Source of the DNA: Microcebus murinus
Lineage: Eukaryota; Chordata; Mammalia; Primates; Cheirogaleidae
Direction of reading: 5' to 3'
Length of the DNA stretch: 64,000 bases
Assembly (NCBI RefSeq): GCF_040939455.1
Contig: NC_134116.1
Location: 68,820,400 to 68,884,399, forward strand
Below the pieces are notes generated by a model. That model saw nothing but the letters and a program-made list of their open reading frames with translations, made no database searches and had not been told where the DNA came from. The translations under genes were made by a program, and so were the position numbers. The first letter of the stretch is position 1; every line of letters begins with the position of its first letter. Positions 35,150 to 48,200 of this stretch are shown here, piece by piece.

Positions 35150-37230
35150 AGGGGAGATGCCTAATAGGCCACAGCTGGAATTCGATTGACCTCCACCCTA
35201 GCTTTATCTACCTCCAAAGGGGGCTCTCACAGTCCCCTATGCCCTTGAGCCCATTCGAAACGTGTCTGCTTTCCTCACTTAGGGGATTGAGATAACATAG
35301 ACCCTTCCATGTCAGATCCACCTCTGATTCAATATGTCCTCCACTCTTTGCTTAGGCAGCTACTCAGCAATACTGTGAGCGCTAAAGTAGAAAGGGCAAG
35401 CAGAAAATTTTTAAAGGGAACAAAGTATCCTGGAAATAATTTGGAATTTTAAAATAACATGCAAAGAAGTTCTTGAAGTAAGTACATTGAGAAAGCAGCT
35501 GTGGCTGAAACATCGCCACCATTAAGACCATGAGGTAATGTGAGACATTTGCATAGGAAGTTGCATAAGGATCAAACTCTTCTCCGTGTTTATTATTAAG
35601 CTAATGCATTTCAGCTGCTGTATCTTGTGGTTTACAAATCATCAGGAGCTTGGGACACTCATGGCTACAGGAAGAGCCAAATTACAAACCCATCTTATTA
35701 GGAACAAACATCAATATGATGGGCCAAAAAGCAAGCCACGAAATCTACCTTGCTTGCAGACCTGTAAAGTTTCCGCTAGGGCCAAGCTCCAATGAGGAGT
35801 GAAGGAAGAACATTCTGTTATAAATCAGATGACAATTCTAGTACATGTGTGGGCAAAGATTTGTTCTAATGTTCAGTACTTAAAGACACGCTGTGGATCC
35901 TGCCTGCCAGTAGTGTCTATTCCAAATACAAGGAGTAAAAATATGTACATGTTAAAGGAATTCTCAAGCATTATCATCCCATCTCAGGATAAGCAAAAGC
36001 TAGCTGCCCACCGCCCCATTTTAACACTCCTTGAAAAATGATAGGGAGCTACTTCCTTTCAGGTAAATTCCTTCAACTCTTTTGCTCCTTTATTTAAGGA
36101 AACTCCCATCTGAGCAAGATTACCCACTCTTTCCATTGTGCAATTACACTACAAGGAAGGCAGAACTAATTACAGAACAACGCACAGGTAATTAGTCTTA
36201 TGTCTGAAAAATCAAATTTTGGAATCTGAACACTTTGTTCTAGATTCCCAGACGATTATTATCTTCAGACAACCTCACTATTTGTGGTTAATAAGTCTAT
36301 GATTTTACCCTGCAAAATGAGAATCACAATGGCTGTTATAATAGCCCTAGGGTAGACTATGGTGGTCAGAGCTCCATTCCAGGCCCAACTCTCCTTCTTA
36401 TCACCTGGAAGGCTTTGGCCCCAGGATCATTTCTGTAAACTGAGGACCTACCAAATGGCTGTTGTGTGGCTCACTGATAAATGACACTTGGTGTTGTGAC
36501 TGGGCAGATAATAAGTGCTGAATAAAAAGGCTCACCCCTAATATTTGTGGAGCCTGGAGCAAGAGTACAAATGAAGACTCACGGGGCATACCTAAATATT
36601 TGAAAGGTATAAAATCAAGCCAATAAACAGTTAAGGTATGTTATATTTGTTATTGTAACTATTATATATATATTATCTATATATAGACCTAGGACACTCC
36701 CCAGTGTTGCATCAGAACATGGTAGGAGAGAACTAGCACTCTTCTCCTTAGGCAGTAACTACCCTCAGCTATTCTGCCAGTAAATACAGACCACACTCAG
36801 GAGGATGGAGACTCAGAAGAGGTGCAAAGAATCCCCAAAATCAGGCTTGAGAATGCGTGAGCAGGAAATTCCAGGGTCTCAGGTACCCACATGTCCTCTT
36901 TTTCCTATGGACTCCTCCACCCACAGGAAAAAGGGTTTTAACAGCCCTCTAATGTGTGGTCCCCTGAGAAGGACCTCCCCTGACAACATCTAGAAATGTT
37001 AGGTGTTATTTTTGAATGTGTAAATTATCATCATCTATTACAGAGTAATAAAGTTGTCTTAAAAGTTCAAACAAAATAATCTGATAGTATGAGATTGAAT
37101 AAAAAGTCTCCTACCACCCATTTAGATGATTCTGTCCCAAACAGAAAGGTAATCACGTTATTATTTTTTAAATGATTATATATGTATGGATTAGTATGTA
37201 TGGATATAAAAATTTATGCATCTATTTAGA
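35150..37230. other. No gene recognised
   Basis: 2.1 kb without a supported gene. An AT/TA low-complexity patch lies at 36660-36690. Confidence 0.45.
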
Positions 37231-37629
37231 TGTATATTACAAACTGAATTGTGTCTTCTCAAAATGTATACGTTAAAGCCCCAACCTCCAATGTGACTAT
37301 ATTTGAAGACAGGGGCTTTAAAGGAGGCAATTAAGGTTAAGTGAGGCCATAGGGTGAGGTCCTGATCCAATATTACTGGTGTCTTTACAAGAAGAGGACA
37401 AGACACCAGGGATTTGCACGCACAGAGAAAAGGCAGTGTGAGGACAGAGCAAGAAGGTGACCATCTGCAAGCCAAGGAGAGAGGCTTCCAGAGAAACCAA
37501 ACCTGCTGACAGCTCGATCTTGGACATCCTATCTCCAGAGGAACGTCCTGTCTCCAGAGGAACGTCCTGTCTCCCTGCTGTTTAAGCCACGCAGTCTGTG
37601 GCATTTTGTCACAGCAGCCCTCATACACA
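37231..37629 (+). mobile_element. MaLR LTR (MLT1-type) with internal 19-bp duplication
   Basis: Landmarks: 'tgaattgtgtcttctcaaaatg', 'ccccaacctccaatgtgactatat', 'caattaaggttaagtgaggcc', 'tgtttaagccacgcagtctgtggcattttgtcacagcagcc'. Inside, TCTCCAGAGGAACGTCCTG is repeated head to tail (37532-37550 and 37551-37569). The 154-codon minus frame across the LTR is incidental. Confidence 0.86.
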
Positions 37630-37631
37630 CA

Positions 37632-38295
37632 TCTTAATAGAAATCTGTGAGACAATTAGCTAGATTCATTCTGTAAATAAAAAAATTACCATTGAGATAG
37701 TATAATTATAATTTATAATAATCATTATCTCTGTTCCCCAGAGAATCTGAGGACAAAATTATCCTCTGAGATGCCAAAAAAAAAAAAAAAAAGCAATTCA
37801 GCTCTATATCTCCCCAAAAAATCCTTACACATAGGGCGACCTGAATTTATCATCCATTATTTCACTTTTGACAGTGAAAGGGGACACTATTAATAATTAT
37901 GTTAGGTTAAAGATATAATTTGGGACTGGTCCACAGCTAGAGCAGTTGGCCACTGTACTTACAGAGTTCACTCACCCATGTTATTTAGTTTTAGTAAACT
38001 TTCATTGAGAGCAGAACAAGCACTAAAGTTATGTAAATGAAAACCATAATCTCTGCACCCAAGGAACTCATAATCTATTTAGCAAAAGCAGAAAGAATTT
38101 TTGTATGTTTTAATCACAACCACGGCAATGAGTTCTATAGACACATATTCCAGAAGAAACAAGTTCAGATAAAGCATTAAAGGAAGCTTTGGAAGGCAGG
38201 GAAGATGAAGTGTCAGGAAAGAACACGTAGAGGAGGTGGCATTTCTGTGGAAAAGACTGAGCAAGCGTCTATGTGGCCTTCAAGAGTTGGTTATT
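37632..38295. other. No gene recognised
   Basis: Intergenic, with a poly-A run at 37776-37792. The left flank of the next Alu may contain an old repeat. Confidence 0.45.
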
Positions 38296-38308
38296 CTAAG
38301 CGGAAAGA

Positions 38309-38651
<343 letters not shown>

Positions 38652-38669
38652 CTAAGCGGAAAGAAAAGT

Positions 38670-39690
38670 AAGTGTAACAACAAGGTGGTATAAGAGAAAG
38701 CATGATGCCCAAGTTCATAGTCTCGATATAGTAAGTATTGGAGAGTGTAGTAGGCGTGAAACTACAAGAGTTAGTTACAAAGCCTATCTAGCCCTTGGAG
38801 AAACACAAATTCTTTTCTGAAATGTTGGTGGCTGCCTGTGCTATTCATGCTCTCCTCATCCACCACTAACAAGTGGCCTATGACAATAAAAGCAAGTCCC
38901 CAAGTGAATACCCAACATTTACTGGAGTTTAAAAGGACTAGTTTATTATATCCCTTCTCTCCAGATTCAGAATCAAACAAGAAATATGAAAAAAAAAATG
39001 TCAAATAGGAATCAAAATATAGCCTTTAATGTTGGAAAAGGTAGACTTGGACCTTATTTAGAAGTGCAAAAGTATGAGATTTGACATTTTATTAACATAT
39101 AGTTAATATTTTCACTATACAACAAGTAAGAAGAAAAATCTACACTAAGAGACTGAGATAGTTACCTATCTAAAGAAAATTTACAGAGTTTAAGCACAGG
39201 TAAGGTCAATTTTGGTAAGATCAATGAGGTCATAGTCATGGGTTAATTATTACAAAGTTAGTGAGCAAATTCAATTTCCTAGGACAAATGAAATTTATAA
39301 CTTTAGTGAGCCAACACAGTTTTCTACAACAAATATTTGAATAAGCCTTAAGATTAACATAGTCTCGATATTATAGATTATAACCTTGGGAGATTAAAAA
39401 TAAAACTCTGTATTTAATCTTCCTGATCTGAAATTAAATTTGTAAATACTGGTCTTACACTCTGAATTCTTAAAGCACTTGTGTCAACAATGTTTATTCT
39501 GAGTCATATTTCTTTAATTTTAAACAAGTTTGAACTTACCTACTCAATTCAGATGAAATAGCTGAACCATTTCAGGCTTGCCCTGCCAGGGCAGGGTTTG
39601 CCCAGTATGCCTATCTTGGAGAAGAGAAGCCCATAGAAGACCTGTGGACAGAAAAGTCAAGAGGGAGAAGAAGGAGCAGGAAAATGAGAC
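38670..39690. other. No gene recognised
   Basis: AT-rich intergenic DNA; nothing assigned. Confidence 0.45.

Positions 39691-39691
<1 letters not shown>

Positions 39692-39727
<36 letters not shown>
39692..39727 (+). repeat. (GA)n microsatellite
   Basis: About 18 GA units. A frame through it encodes an Arg-Glu repeat and is an artefact. Confidence 0.97.
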
Positions 39728-39731
<4 letters not shown>

Positions 39732-39885
39732 TAGCAAACCATAAGCTAGGGTTATATACTAAGCCCTTTGTTCCAATCTCACCAAAAAGTTAAGTCACTG
39801 CAATTCCTGGGTAGATGACAGGTTAGATGTATGGAGAAAGATAAAAGCCTGCTCCCAAATGGGTTCCGTATCTACAACAGTATCT

Positions 39886-40372
39886 ACTGTTGCACACACA
39901 GTGGCTTTTTATCTCACAGTATCTGTGGGTTTGGAATCTGGGCTGTTTTCTCCAGCTTTGAGTCTCTCACCAGGCTGCAATTAATGTGTCAGTTGAGACT
40001 GCAGTCATCTCAAGGGTCAACTGAGGACATGCCCAAGCTCATTCATGTCATTGTTGACAGGATTCTGTTCCTTACACCTGTTGTCCAGAGGCCTGTCTTG
40101 CCATGTGGCTCTTTGCCATGTGGGCTTCTCCACGGGGCCTCTCACAACATGGAGGTGGCTTCATTAGAGAGGGCAAAGGAGTATGTGCATCACAAGATGG
40201 AAGCCACAGTCTTTTATAACCTAGTCTTATAAGGGACAGCACATTACTTTGGCAGTTTTCTATTCATTAGAAACATATCACTAGGACCAGCTCACACTCA
40301 AGGGATCACACAAAGGCATGAAGAACAGGAGGTAGGGATCACTGTGAGCCATTTCAGAAGCTAACTACCCCA
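39886..40372 (-). repeat. LTR remnant (MaLR/ERVL-like), reverse orientation
   Basis: 'atctcacagtatctgtgggtttggaatctggg', 'caaggtgtc'-like 'taatgtgtcagttgagac', 'cccaagctcattcatgtcattgttgacaggattctgtt' and 'gccatgtggctctttgccatgtgggcttctcc' fit a common old LTR in reverse. The 133-codon forward frame (39831-40232) overlaps it and is not a gene. Confidence 0.5.
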
Positions 40373-40374
40373 CC

Positions 40375-41279
40375 AGAATGGCTGAACTGTCTTGCTTGAC
40401 TGTCTCTGCCTACCTTCAATTTGTGGCTCCCTCTACCATTTCCAGACTTCAAAGAACCACCACAAAGCAATGCACAGGATATGGCTTCCCCAGTGGCTTC
40501 TGAAAGGCCTGGATAATGTTCCCTGGAAGTGTGTGGTGGTTAACTCCAAGAGTCCATTTCTCACCAATGGAACATAAGAAGAAGAAGATAACTTCCCTCT
40601 TTTTCCTCCCACCCACAGGAGAAACAGTTTCTCTGTTCTGCTGCTACCAGGCAAATCAGTCACAAGTACATAGAACTGGGATGACTGCCTAGCCCTGCAC
40701 CTGCTCTGATGCCTCCCCACTCCCATCCTACCTCCTTCTGTCTCCCCTTGGCCCAACACATTAACACTCCTTCAGCACTTCATTGGCTCCTGTCCTTTAC
40801 ATGGAAGGGGTGCAATTTGCAACTGGATGCTGAGATAATGTTCAAGAGGTAAAATGCTTCCTTGACCGAAGCAGCAAATGTCAGGTGCTGTTCATCCTGC
40901 TTGGCACCTTCAGGGACTGTGAGTGAGATAGGCTTAACTTTGCTTAGGTGAGTCCTGGAAAAACTCTGGCTAGAGGGTGTTCTCTGCTGGTGGTGACCAC
41001 CAGAGGTTCTAGCAGGCCCCACCCAGCCACACCAAGGACCATGGGCCTCAGTATCTGGAAACACACCTGTAGCTCATTCACAGCCCACAAGGGTACCATG
41101 GCACATCAAAAAGAATGGGCGCCAAGGTGACTCGGCACACCAACTACGGGTCATTGGGTTTGGTCCTCAGTTACCTAGAGTTTCAGGAGTACTGTGGGAG
41201 GACAGAGAATTAAGGCCATGAGGTTACAAGTCTTGATGCCCTAATATTCAATCATTGCAGGAAAGTAGTACATGGATAG
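40375..41279. other. No gene recognised
   Basis: Slightly GC-richer than its flanks but no CpG cluster or splice structure. Frames of 94-108 codons on the minus strand have no known domain. Confidence 0.45.
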
Positions 41280-41280
41280 A

Positions 41281-41722
41281 TGTATTAGTCCAGGTTTCCA
41301 GAGAAACAGAACCAACAGGATGTATATACATAGAAATCTCACATGATAAATAAATTAATCTCACATGATTAATTTATTAATCTCATAAATTAATCTCACA
41401 TGATTGTGGAGGCTTTGCAAGTCCAAATCTGTGTGGTAGGCTGGCAGGCTGGAGACCCAGGAAAGAGAGGCAGTCTGAGTCCAGACGTGGTCTGCTGGCA
41501 GAATTTCTGCCTCCTCAGGGAAGAGCAGTCTTTGTTCTATTCAGGCCTTCAACTGCTTGGATGAGGCCCTCCCACATTATAGAGGATAATCTGCTTTACT
41601 CAAAGTCCAACAATTTAATCTCATCCAAAAAAACACCTTCACAGAAACATCCAGAATAAAATTTCACCAACTGTCTAGGCACTGTGGCCTAGACAAGTTG
41701 AACTATAAAACTAAACATTACA
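41281..41722 (-). mobile_element. ERVL LTR (MLT2-type), reverse orientation
   Basis: It starts TGTATTAGTCCAGGTTTCCA and 'gagaaacagaacc', then 'gattgtggaggctttgcaagtcc', 'ttcaactgcttggatgaggccc' and 'ataatctgctttactcaaagtc'. This is the mirror of the MLT2-type LTR at 12690-13149. An internal 'ttaatctcacatgatt' motif is repeated around 41336-41404. Confidence 0.78.
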
Positions 41723-41899
41723 ACAGAAAACTTTCAAATATTTGTGTTGAAAGCCCAGATCCACCATTGTCTCCTTCAAAAAGGAATAACTTCAAATTGG
41801 CCCTAATTTACTTAATAGTTTCTCTCTTGTGCCTTGAGTCCCAAGATGACTTAAAAGTATTTCTTCTCTTGTATTTCCTACTCCACACATTTTGGGGAA

Positions 41900-42515
41900 G
41901 TTGTTTTTTTAATTTTTAATTTTTAATTATTATGAGTATATAAAAGTTATATATACTGATAGGGTATGTGTGATGTTTTGATACAGACATGCAATGTGTA
42001 ATAATTAAATCAGGTTAATTGGAGTATCCATCACCTCAAGCATTTATCATTTCTTTTTGTTAGGAATATTCCAATTCCACTCTTTTAGTTATTTTAAAGT
42101 ATACCATAAATTATTATTCACTATAGTCACTTTGTTGTGCTATCAAATACCATTCATTCTATCTAACTATATTTTTGCACCCATCCACCATCCTCACTTT
42201 ATCCCATCATCCCTTCCCAGCCTCTAGTAGCCACCATTCTACTGTCTCATGAGATCAATTATTTTAATATTTAGCTTCTACATATGAGTGAGAACATGTG
42301 AGATTTGTCTTTCTGTGCTTGGCTTATTTAACTTAACATAATGTTCTCCAGTTCCATAAATGTTGTTGCAAATGACAGGATTTCATTATTTTTTATGGCT
42401 GAATAATATTCCATGTGCATATGTACCAAATTTTCTTTATCCATTCATCCATTGATGTACACTTAGATTGATTCCACGCATACTTTTGGGTCTATAGCTA
42501 TATATAGCTTTCTGG
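41900..42515 (-). mobile_element. L1 3' end, reverse orientation
   Basis: On the plus strand: 'gggtatgtgtgatgttttgatacagacatgcaatgtg', 'gagtatccatcacctcaagcatttatc', 'ccatgtgcatatgtacca' and 'tgatgtacacttagattgattcca' give reversed L1 3' UTR running into the ORF2 C-terminus. Truncated and dead. Confidence 0.85.
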
Positions 42516-42844
42516 CAAGAACCCAGCCTTCTGATTTATACAACTAAGATGAGAAAATATCTTCAAAAGTGCTCTGCTAAACTTGTCATTGGAAAATCTG
42601 GAATGGTGTCAAAAGTTTAGGGATGTCACTCAGAAAATAAGATACATAATTTTCCCTCCTGTCTTGGGATTTAATGGAATGGGTGTTGTCATGTGGAAGA
42701 AGGGACAAAACAGGAAGGAGACAGGGAATATATTATAATAGCAGAGTTCATAATATCTTTGTGAAACTTTTCCTTTTTTACTCAGACCTGGGTCATTCAG
42801 CTCATACGAGTCAGTGTGAACCAAATGTCATCTTCCCTGAGGCC
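42516..42844. other. No gene recognised
   Basis: Nothing is assigned. Confidence 0.4.
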
Positions 42845-42990
42845 GTGGGCCTTGGAGTAACTTAGACACACCTGGGCATTTGTCAAAAATACAGATTCCC
42901 ATGTCCCTCCCCAGGTATCCTGACTCAGGAAGTGGGTCTGAGAAAGGACCTGGAATCTGTTTAACTGTTGAGTGAGTTGAGAAACTCTGT
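42845..42990 (+). mobile_element. MER5-type hAT MITE fragment
   Basis: 'cacacctgggcatttgtcaaaaatacagattccc', 'ccaggtatcctgactcaggaagtgggtctgag' and 'ggaatctgtttaac' follow the MER5A consensus in forward orientation. Confidence 0.78.
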
Positions 42991-43079
42991 TGCAATAAGA
43001 AACTTACAGAAAGATAGGAAACAAATTGCCTCTGCCTTAGCATCAAGATTCATCTATGATGTCTTTAGCTCCATTCTTA

Positions 43080-43101
43080 CTCTCTCTCTCTCTCTCTCTC
43101 T
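43080..43101 (+). repeat. (CT)n microsatellite
   Basis: About 11 CT units. Confidence 0.95.
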
Positions 43102-43104
43102 GAC

Positions 43105-43685
43105 TTCCCATACCCATAGTACCTGTGATTCTGCAAGCACTTTCCTCTCCTTCTAGAATTTTAATTTGTCTCTACTAGACTTAAATCATCTGCTGCATCA
43201 CTATTGTTTATTTGAATTCAGAGTTCTGTCCCATTCAACATAGATCTGCCTGTGCTACCCACACATAAGAAAGACAAAGTCCTATTAATGGATTAGCCAA
43301 ATGCTTGTTTCCCAGAGTCAGACCTAGGTCTTTTGACCACAAATCAAAACTAACAACAACTTCACAATCATTCTGAACTGCTGATCTATTCAGACATTCC
43401 TGGGCATTATCCAAATAAATTATCTAACTAGATTTTTGCTTTCCTTAAGTTTTGACTCAATCCTTAATGATTCTGTGTTTTTCCCAAATCCCTCTCTACT
43501 TAATGAGCATTAGGTTCCTCTCCTTCCTCATCTTCCAGTTTTAAATATTATTTTGTTATTTTTGTTTTTATTATTTCAATACTGCCAATACCTTTAAGCC
43601 CTCCTGTGGCTGCTTTGAGCCTCACATCCTTTCCTTTCAGGAGCCCTATTTCCTCTGTTCCACATAATTCCAGTGGGGGCTGCCA
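43105..43685. other. No gene recognised
   Basis: Nothing is assigned. Confidence 0.4.
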
Positions 43686-43689
43686 ACCA

Positions 43690-44178
43690 TCAGACCTACA
43701 CACTTTCCCTGTAGGAACAGGCCAAGATTCAGGCTTGCCAGTCAGAGCCTCCCATTTTCCAGGTCTCAATGAATGGTTGATTGGTCCAGTGCAAGCACAT
43801 ACCTCATGCAAGACTGATCAGATTTGTTTTTGGTTTGGTTTTTGAGAGATTCATATGAATACAGAAACTGTAGAAAATATTTTAGAGTTATAAGGAAAAT
43901 CTAGGCCTGAATATACTTAAGATCATCTTTCCTATCATTTGAAAAGATAACAGAGACATGAAGCCAAAAAAAAACCCATTTTTTTTTAAAGAAAAGAGAG
44001 CTAAGAGATAGAAAAAGAAAAACAGATGCTTGACAGCATTTTTTAAGCATCTGGAGAAAGCCATGCATGAAGCAGTAAATCCCAGACTTTTCACTTTCGT
44101 GAATCAATAAATTCTCTTCTTTTGCCTTAACTGGTTCAAGTTAGGTCTCTGTCACTTGCAAGGAAAAGAGTCCTGACC
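43690..44178 (+). repeat. LTR remnant
   Basis: The end 'caataaattctcttcttttgccttaactggttcaagttaggtctctgtcacttgcaaggaaaagagtcctgacc' is the known R/U5 end of an ERVL-group LTR, with AATAAA at about 44105. The upstream boundary is estimated from 'caatgaatggttgattggtcc' and is uncertain. Confidence 0.58.
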
Positions 44179-44187
44179 AGTTCCTTC

Positions 44188-44273
44188 CTTTCCTTTCCTT
44201 TCCTTTCCTTTCCTTTCCTTTCCTTTCCTTTCCTTTCCTTTCCTTTCCTTTCCTTTCCTTTCCTTTCCTTTCC
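44188..44273 (+). repeat. (TTTCC)n microsatellite
   Basis: About 17 TTTCC units (GGAAA on the other strand), directly after the LTR end. Confidence 0.97.
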
Positions 44274-44279
44274 CTCAAC

Positions 44280-44720
44280 TACCTAAATAAAAATAACTGT
44301 GACAAGATTCTCAATTAGTCAACATTTAATGGGCCTATTTTTTGAGTTATTTCAAACACTATGCTGCTTTCAAGTAATTTGTGAATAAGTGTGGCCACAC
44401 AAGAGTACAAAATGACTGGCCTGGTCCCAATACAGCGTCAAGGCCACCTTGTGTTTGTCAACATTACCCATCTTGTTCTTTCATGGTCAGCCGCCATATA
44501 CACACAAAGCCAGTGTATTATTGTCAGTGGCCTAAAACTTATAGGAAGACAAATAATGTTGCTTCTTTCTTCAATGGCCCTTTTGGGTCTCATGCTCTCT
44601 TTCTATTTTCACAGTCAGCTCTCAGTTGCTCTTCACTGTGTGGTTCCTGATAATGTGTTAAACTGTGTTCACAAAGAGATAGCTCACTGTATTTAATCTA
44701 GGCTCCTCCACCTTCTCACT
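44280..44720. other. No gene recognised
   Basis: Overlapping frames of 89 and 101 codons have no known domain. Confidence 0.4.
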
Positions 44721-44722
44721 CA

Positions 44723-45218
44723 TGCTATGGTCTGAATCTTGGTGTTCCTGAAAGCTAACATGTTGGAACTTAATATCTAACCTGATAGTGTGAAGTGGTG
44801 GAATCTTTACGGGGCGATTAGAACATTAGGGCTTTGCCCTCATGAATGGGATTAGTGCCCTTATAGAAAAGGCTTGCAGGAGCTTGTTTGCCCCTTCCAC
44901 CATGTGAGGACATATGGAAGGGGCCATCTGTGAGGAAAGGGACACCAAATCTGCTGGCACCTTGACCTTGGAATTTCCAGCTGCCAGAACCATGATCGAA
45001 AAATTTCTGTTGTTTAAATTTACCCAGTCTAGCCAGGAGTGGTGGCTCATGCCTGTAATCCTAGCGAATCAGGAGGCTTTGCTTGAGGCAAAGAGTTTGA
45101 GACCCATCTGGGCAACAAGTAGAGACCCTATCTCTAAAAATAAATAAATAAATAAAAGGAAAAATGAAATTACCTAGTCTTAGGTATTTTGTTACAGCAG
45201 CAGGAATGGACTAAGACA
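44723..45218 (+). mobile_element. MaLR LTR (MST/MLT1-type), split by an Alu monomer
   Basis: It opens TGCTATGGTCTGAATCTTGG. Landmarks: 'catgaatgggattagtgcccttatag', 'cccttccaccatgtgagga', 'aatctgctggcaccttgaccttgg' and 'tttgttacagcagcaggaatggactaagac'. It is interrupted at 45032-45165 by the Alu monomer. This near-complete LTR is the best preserved of its kind here. Confidence 0.88.
45032..45165 (+). mobile_element. Free left Alu monomer (FLAM-like)
   Basis: One Alu arm only ('agccaggagtggtggctcatgcctgtaatcctagc'), ending in (AAAT)n. It is flanked by AAATTTACCCAGTCT (45017-45031) and the diverged copy AAATTACCTAGTCT (45166-45179), which proves insertion into the MaLR LTR. Confidence 0.85.
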
Positions 45219-48200
45219 CCTTACCACGCAATACTCCCTCCTCCTTCTCCTCCTCACCTACCACCTGCAATCCCTCTCCTCAGTTCTCTCAGTCGAGCTT
45301 ATTTTAAGCTGTTTTTTCCAAGTCCATCTAATTCACTATCTTCTGTGGGGCCCACTTGTTAAATTTTATTTTTAATATTTAAAAAGAAAATTATCATGTG
45401 AAAAAACAGATTTTTATGGTACATTTCCTGGGAAAAGTTTTATAATTAAAATGAAAAAGAAAAACCAGTGTGGTTTCATATTTTAACTTGGTAAAAATGC
45501 TTTCTAGGTTTTATTTATTTTTCAATTTTTCCAATTTCTTAGTTAAATAATGCAATAAATTCTTCCATATGACAGTGACTTCATTTTTGAGAACAAATAA
45601 ACTTATCTCAATATAAGCCAAAAGAGATTGCTCAACTAAATCTGTAAATGTTGGATGAAAAAATATAATTAAACTCTAGCCAAGAAAAGTAGAGGCTGAC
45701 AATAAACAAAACCTCTGTGTACAGTTCTAGTCAAACAGAAACGCAGTTAATTTCTAAATCCTCTTTCACACACTTAAAAAATAGAAAAGCAGCAGTTTGC
45801 TTCTGATAGAGCCAAACAACCAAAAGGCTTTTACACATTTAGAAGCTTATTGTATTTTAAGTGCACTCTGTCTGAACAGGTAGTTTATGTTGAACAGGCA
45901 GCCTTAAAAACTCTCAACAGAATTCTCACCGAAAAATAGCTAAGATATATAAACTACCCAATGTGCATGAGTCAGCCAAATGCTATGAAGTAAGGCATTT
46001 AGCAGGATACTGAGATCCTTATTTATAGTCTTCTTGTCACGTTTGTCTTAACACAGCATATCCCCACAGAAACTAATTGAACCACAAAGGCTAAATATCA
46101 GACTGTGGCCAATTTACAAGGTCAACAATATGACATGTAGATTGATCATCAGACAAATAATTTGACGTCATAGTCTATGCAATTCAAATTATCAAAGTTT
46201 ACTTTATAAATTAAAGACTGATTTGAATTGATATGAGAGTATTTCTAGTCTTCATCATCTTTATTTATCCACTTAGTGTGTAATCTTAACTGGAAGTGCT
46301 ACCCCAGACATTATAATAAATAGGAAAAATTCTTAATTCCAAAACAATCTTGCCCCAACAGTTCTGGATAAGAGATGGGATTGTACTATTATTTCACAAA
46401 ATTGGAAATGAGAATTCCTGTTTCTCCAAAGTATGCAGATCTTACAAACTGTAATTCACATTAGTGCCTTGGAAAGAAAGTTTTATAATTGGTCAGATTA
46501 GCCATTTCTCACTTCCTTTATCACCAGCCATTATTTATTATTGATTAGCTACTCTGAATAGAGCACTGTGCTTGGTGGGCATCAGGCAGCAAAGAGGAAT
46601 AAGGCAGGTGCCTGTCTCTGAGATGTTTGCAAACTAGTTGAGTAGTCATGCGGCATGCCTGTTTTTGAAAATATATCAACTCTTTAAATAAATGCTGTAG
46701 AGTTTCCAAGGAAAGAAGAATCTCCTGGAGCTCCATGAAGGAGATGAAACTTGTTCTGGACCTGGAAACATACATGAGATTTATACAAACAGAGAAGAGG
46801 AATGTGGTTTCCAAAATAAGAGAAATGGCATAAACACAAGCTTTGGGAATGTTCATGGCCAAGTTTCTAGAACAATGAGATGACTAATTTAGCTAGAATG
46901 GAAGAGGTAGGGAATTTATTTAATACTGATTGTCTACTTTTGCAAGCACTGAACTGGAAATTTGAAATGCAATGGGCAAGTAAAAAAGTGCTCTTTCCCT
47001 CAGAGAACTATAATCTGGTAACTGGAGACAGGTACATAAACAAATGATCCTAAAATGTTATATATGTTATGATAGTATGGCATGGAGGGAATAGTGACAA
47101 CAAAGGAGGAAATGGTCAAATCTTCACGATGAGTAAGGAAAGGCTTCTTAGAGAAAGTAATGATTGAGGTGTGTCATAGAAAGTAAATTAGCATGACCAA
47201 GTGTGCAAAACCTGAGGTTGTTCTGAAATGCAATGGATGGATCTCATATGACATATTCAATGGATCTATATTGTAAGTTTAAAGCTCTTACAACAAGAAA
47301 AGTCCTACAACTCCTCTTGATGATCCATTCCAGGAGCATTCAACAGACTTCACTCTTACAAAGTTCTTTTTACTCACCATGTTAACTCCTCTCTTCTCAC
47401 AAAACTCATCATAGAGTATTTTATAACTTCCAGTTCAGGTTTCCCACGTTAATATTAACCCCAGTATGGACAACTTTAACTCTTGTGACTCTGATGCAAA
47501 AGAAGACCCGATTTAGGCTCAGAGTTGGCAGTCCATCTTTGTTTGGCTTCATCGGTCTCTATGCTAATATGGAGAACATCACTGCTTTGAGAAACAGGAT
47601 TAACTAAATTCCGAGTGCTTAAAATATTCCCCAATCCAAATGCAAACACATCAGAGTGTTTATCCATCAGTTATTCCGAGGACTCTTCACAGGCTATTTT
47701 ATTTCCCACTTCAGTTTACTCTTTGTAATCCCTTCTCTTTAACATAATCAGAAACCCATTAAATGATAACAAATATTTTCTTTCCTTGTATATGGAATCT
47801 CTTTCTACTGGCAGAATACAAATATGCTCAACTCTCCTTCAATTTTAAGGTAATCTTGTTACCTAACAGTTAATCTCTTCTAACCTTCCTCTTAGCAGAC
47901 TTGGTGTATTTGTTTTTAATGCATGACCCATGAATGACCCATGAGTCTTCATCTTTCATAAGGCACTCACATTCCTGATTTTCATGTGCTCAGAGAAAGG
48001 ATCTTCTCATACTTCCCAAAGCAAATGTCTTCTTCTTTGTTCACCATACCGTTTATGCATAGATCAATTCTACCAAATATGGAATTATATCATAGTTGAG
48101 CCATCAAGACACAAGCCCCACTTTTCATCCTTAAGGCTATAATACAATTGCTGGCACAAAGTAGTGCTGTCTAAATAGTTGCTGGTTCATTAAATTATAG

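Noticed and set aside
37191..37655. 154-codon minus frame with Cys-rich sequence
   Set aside because: It covers an MLT1 LTR, which is non-coding, and no such protein is known to me.
39578..39793. Frame encoding an Arg-Glu repeat
   Set aside because: It is a translation of the (GA)n microsatellite.
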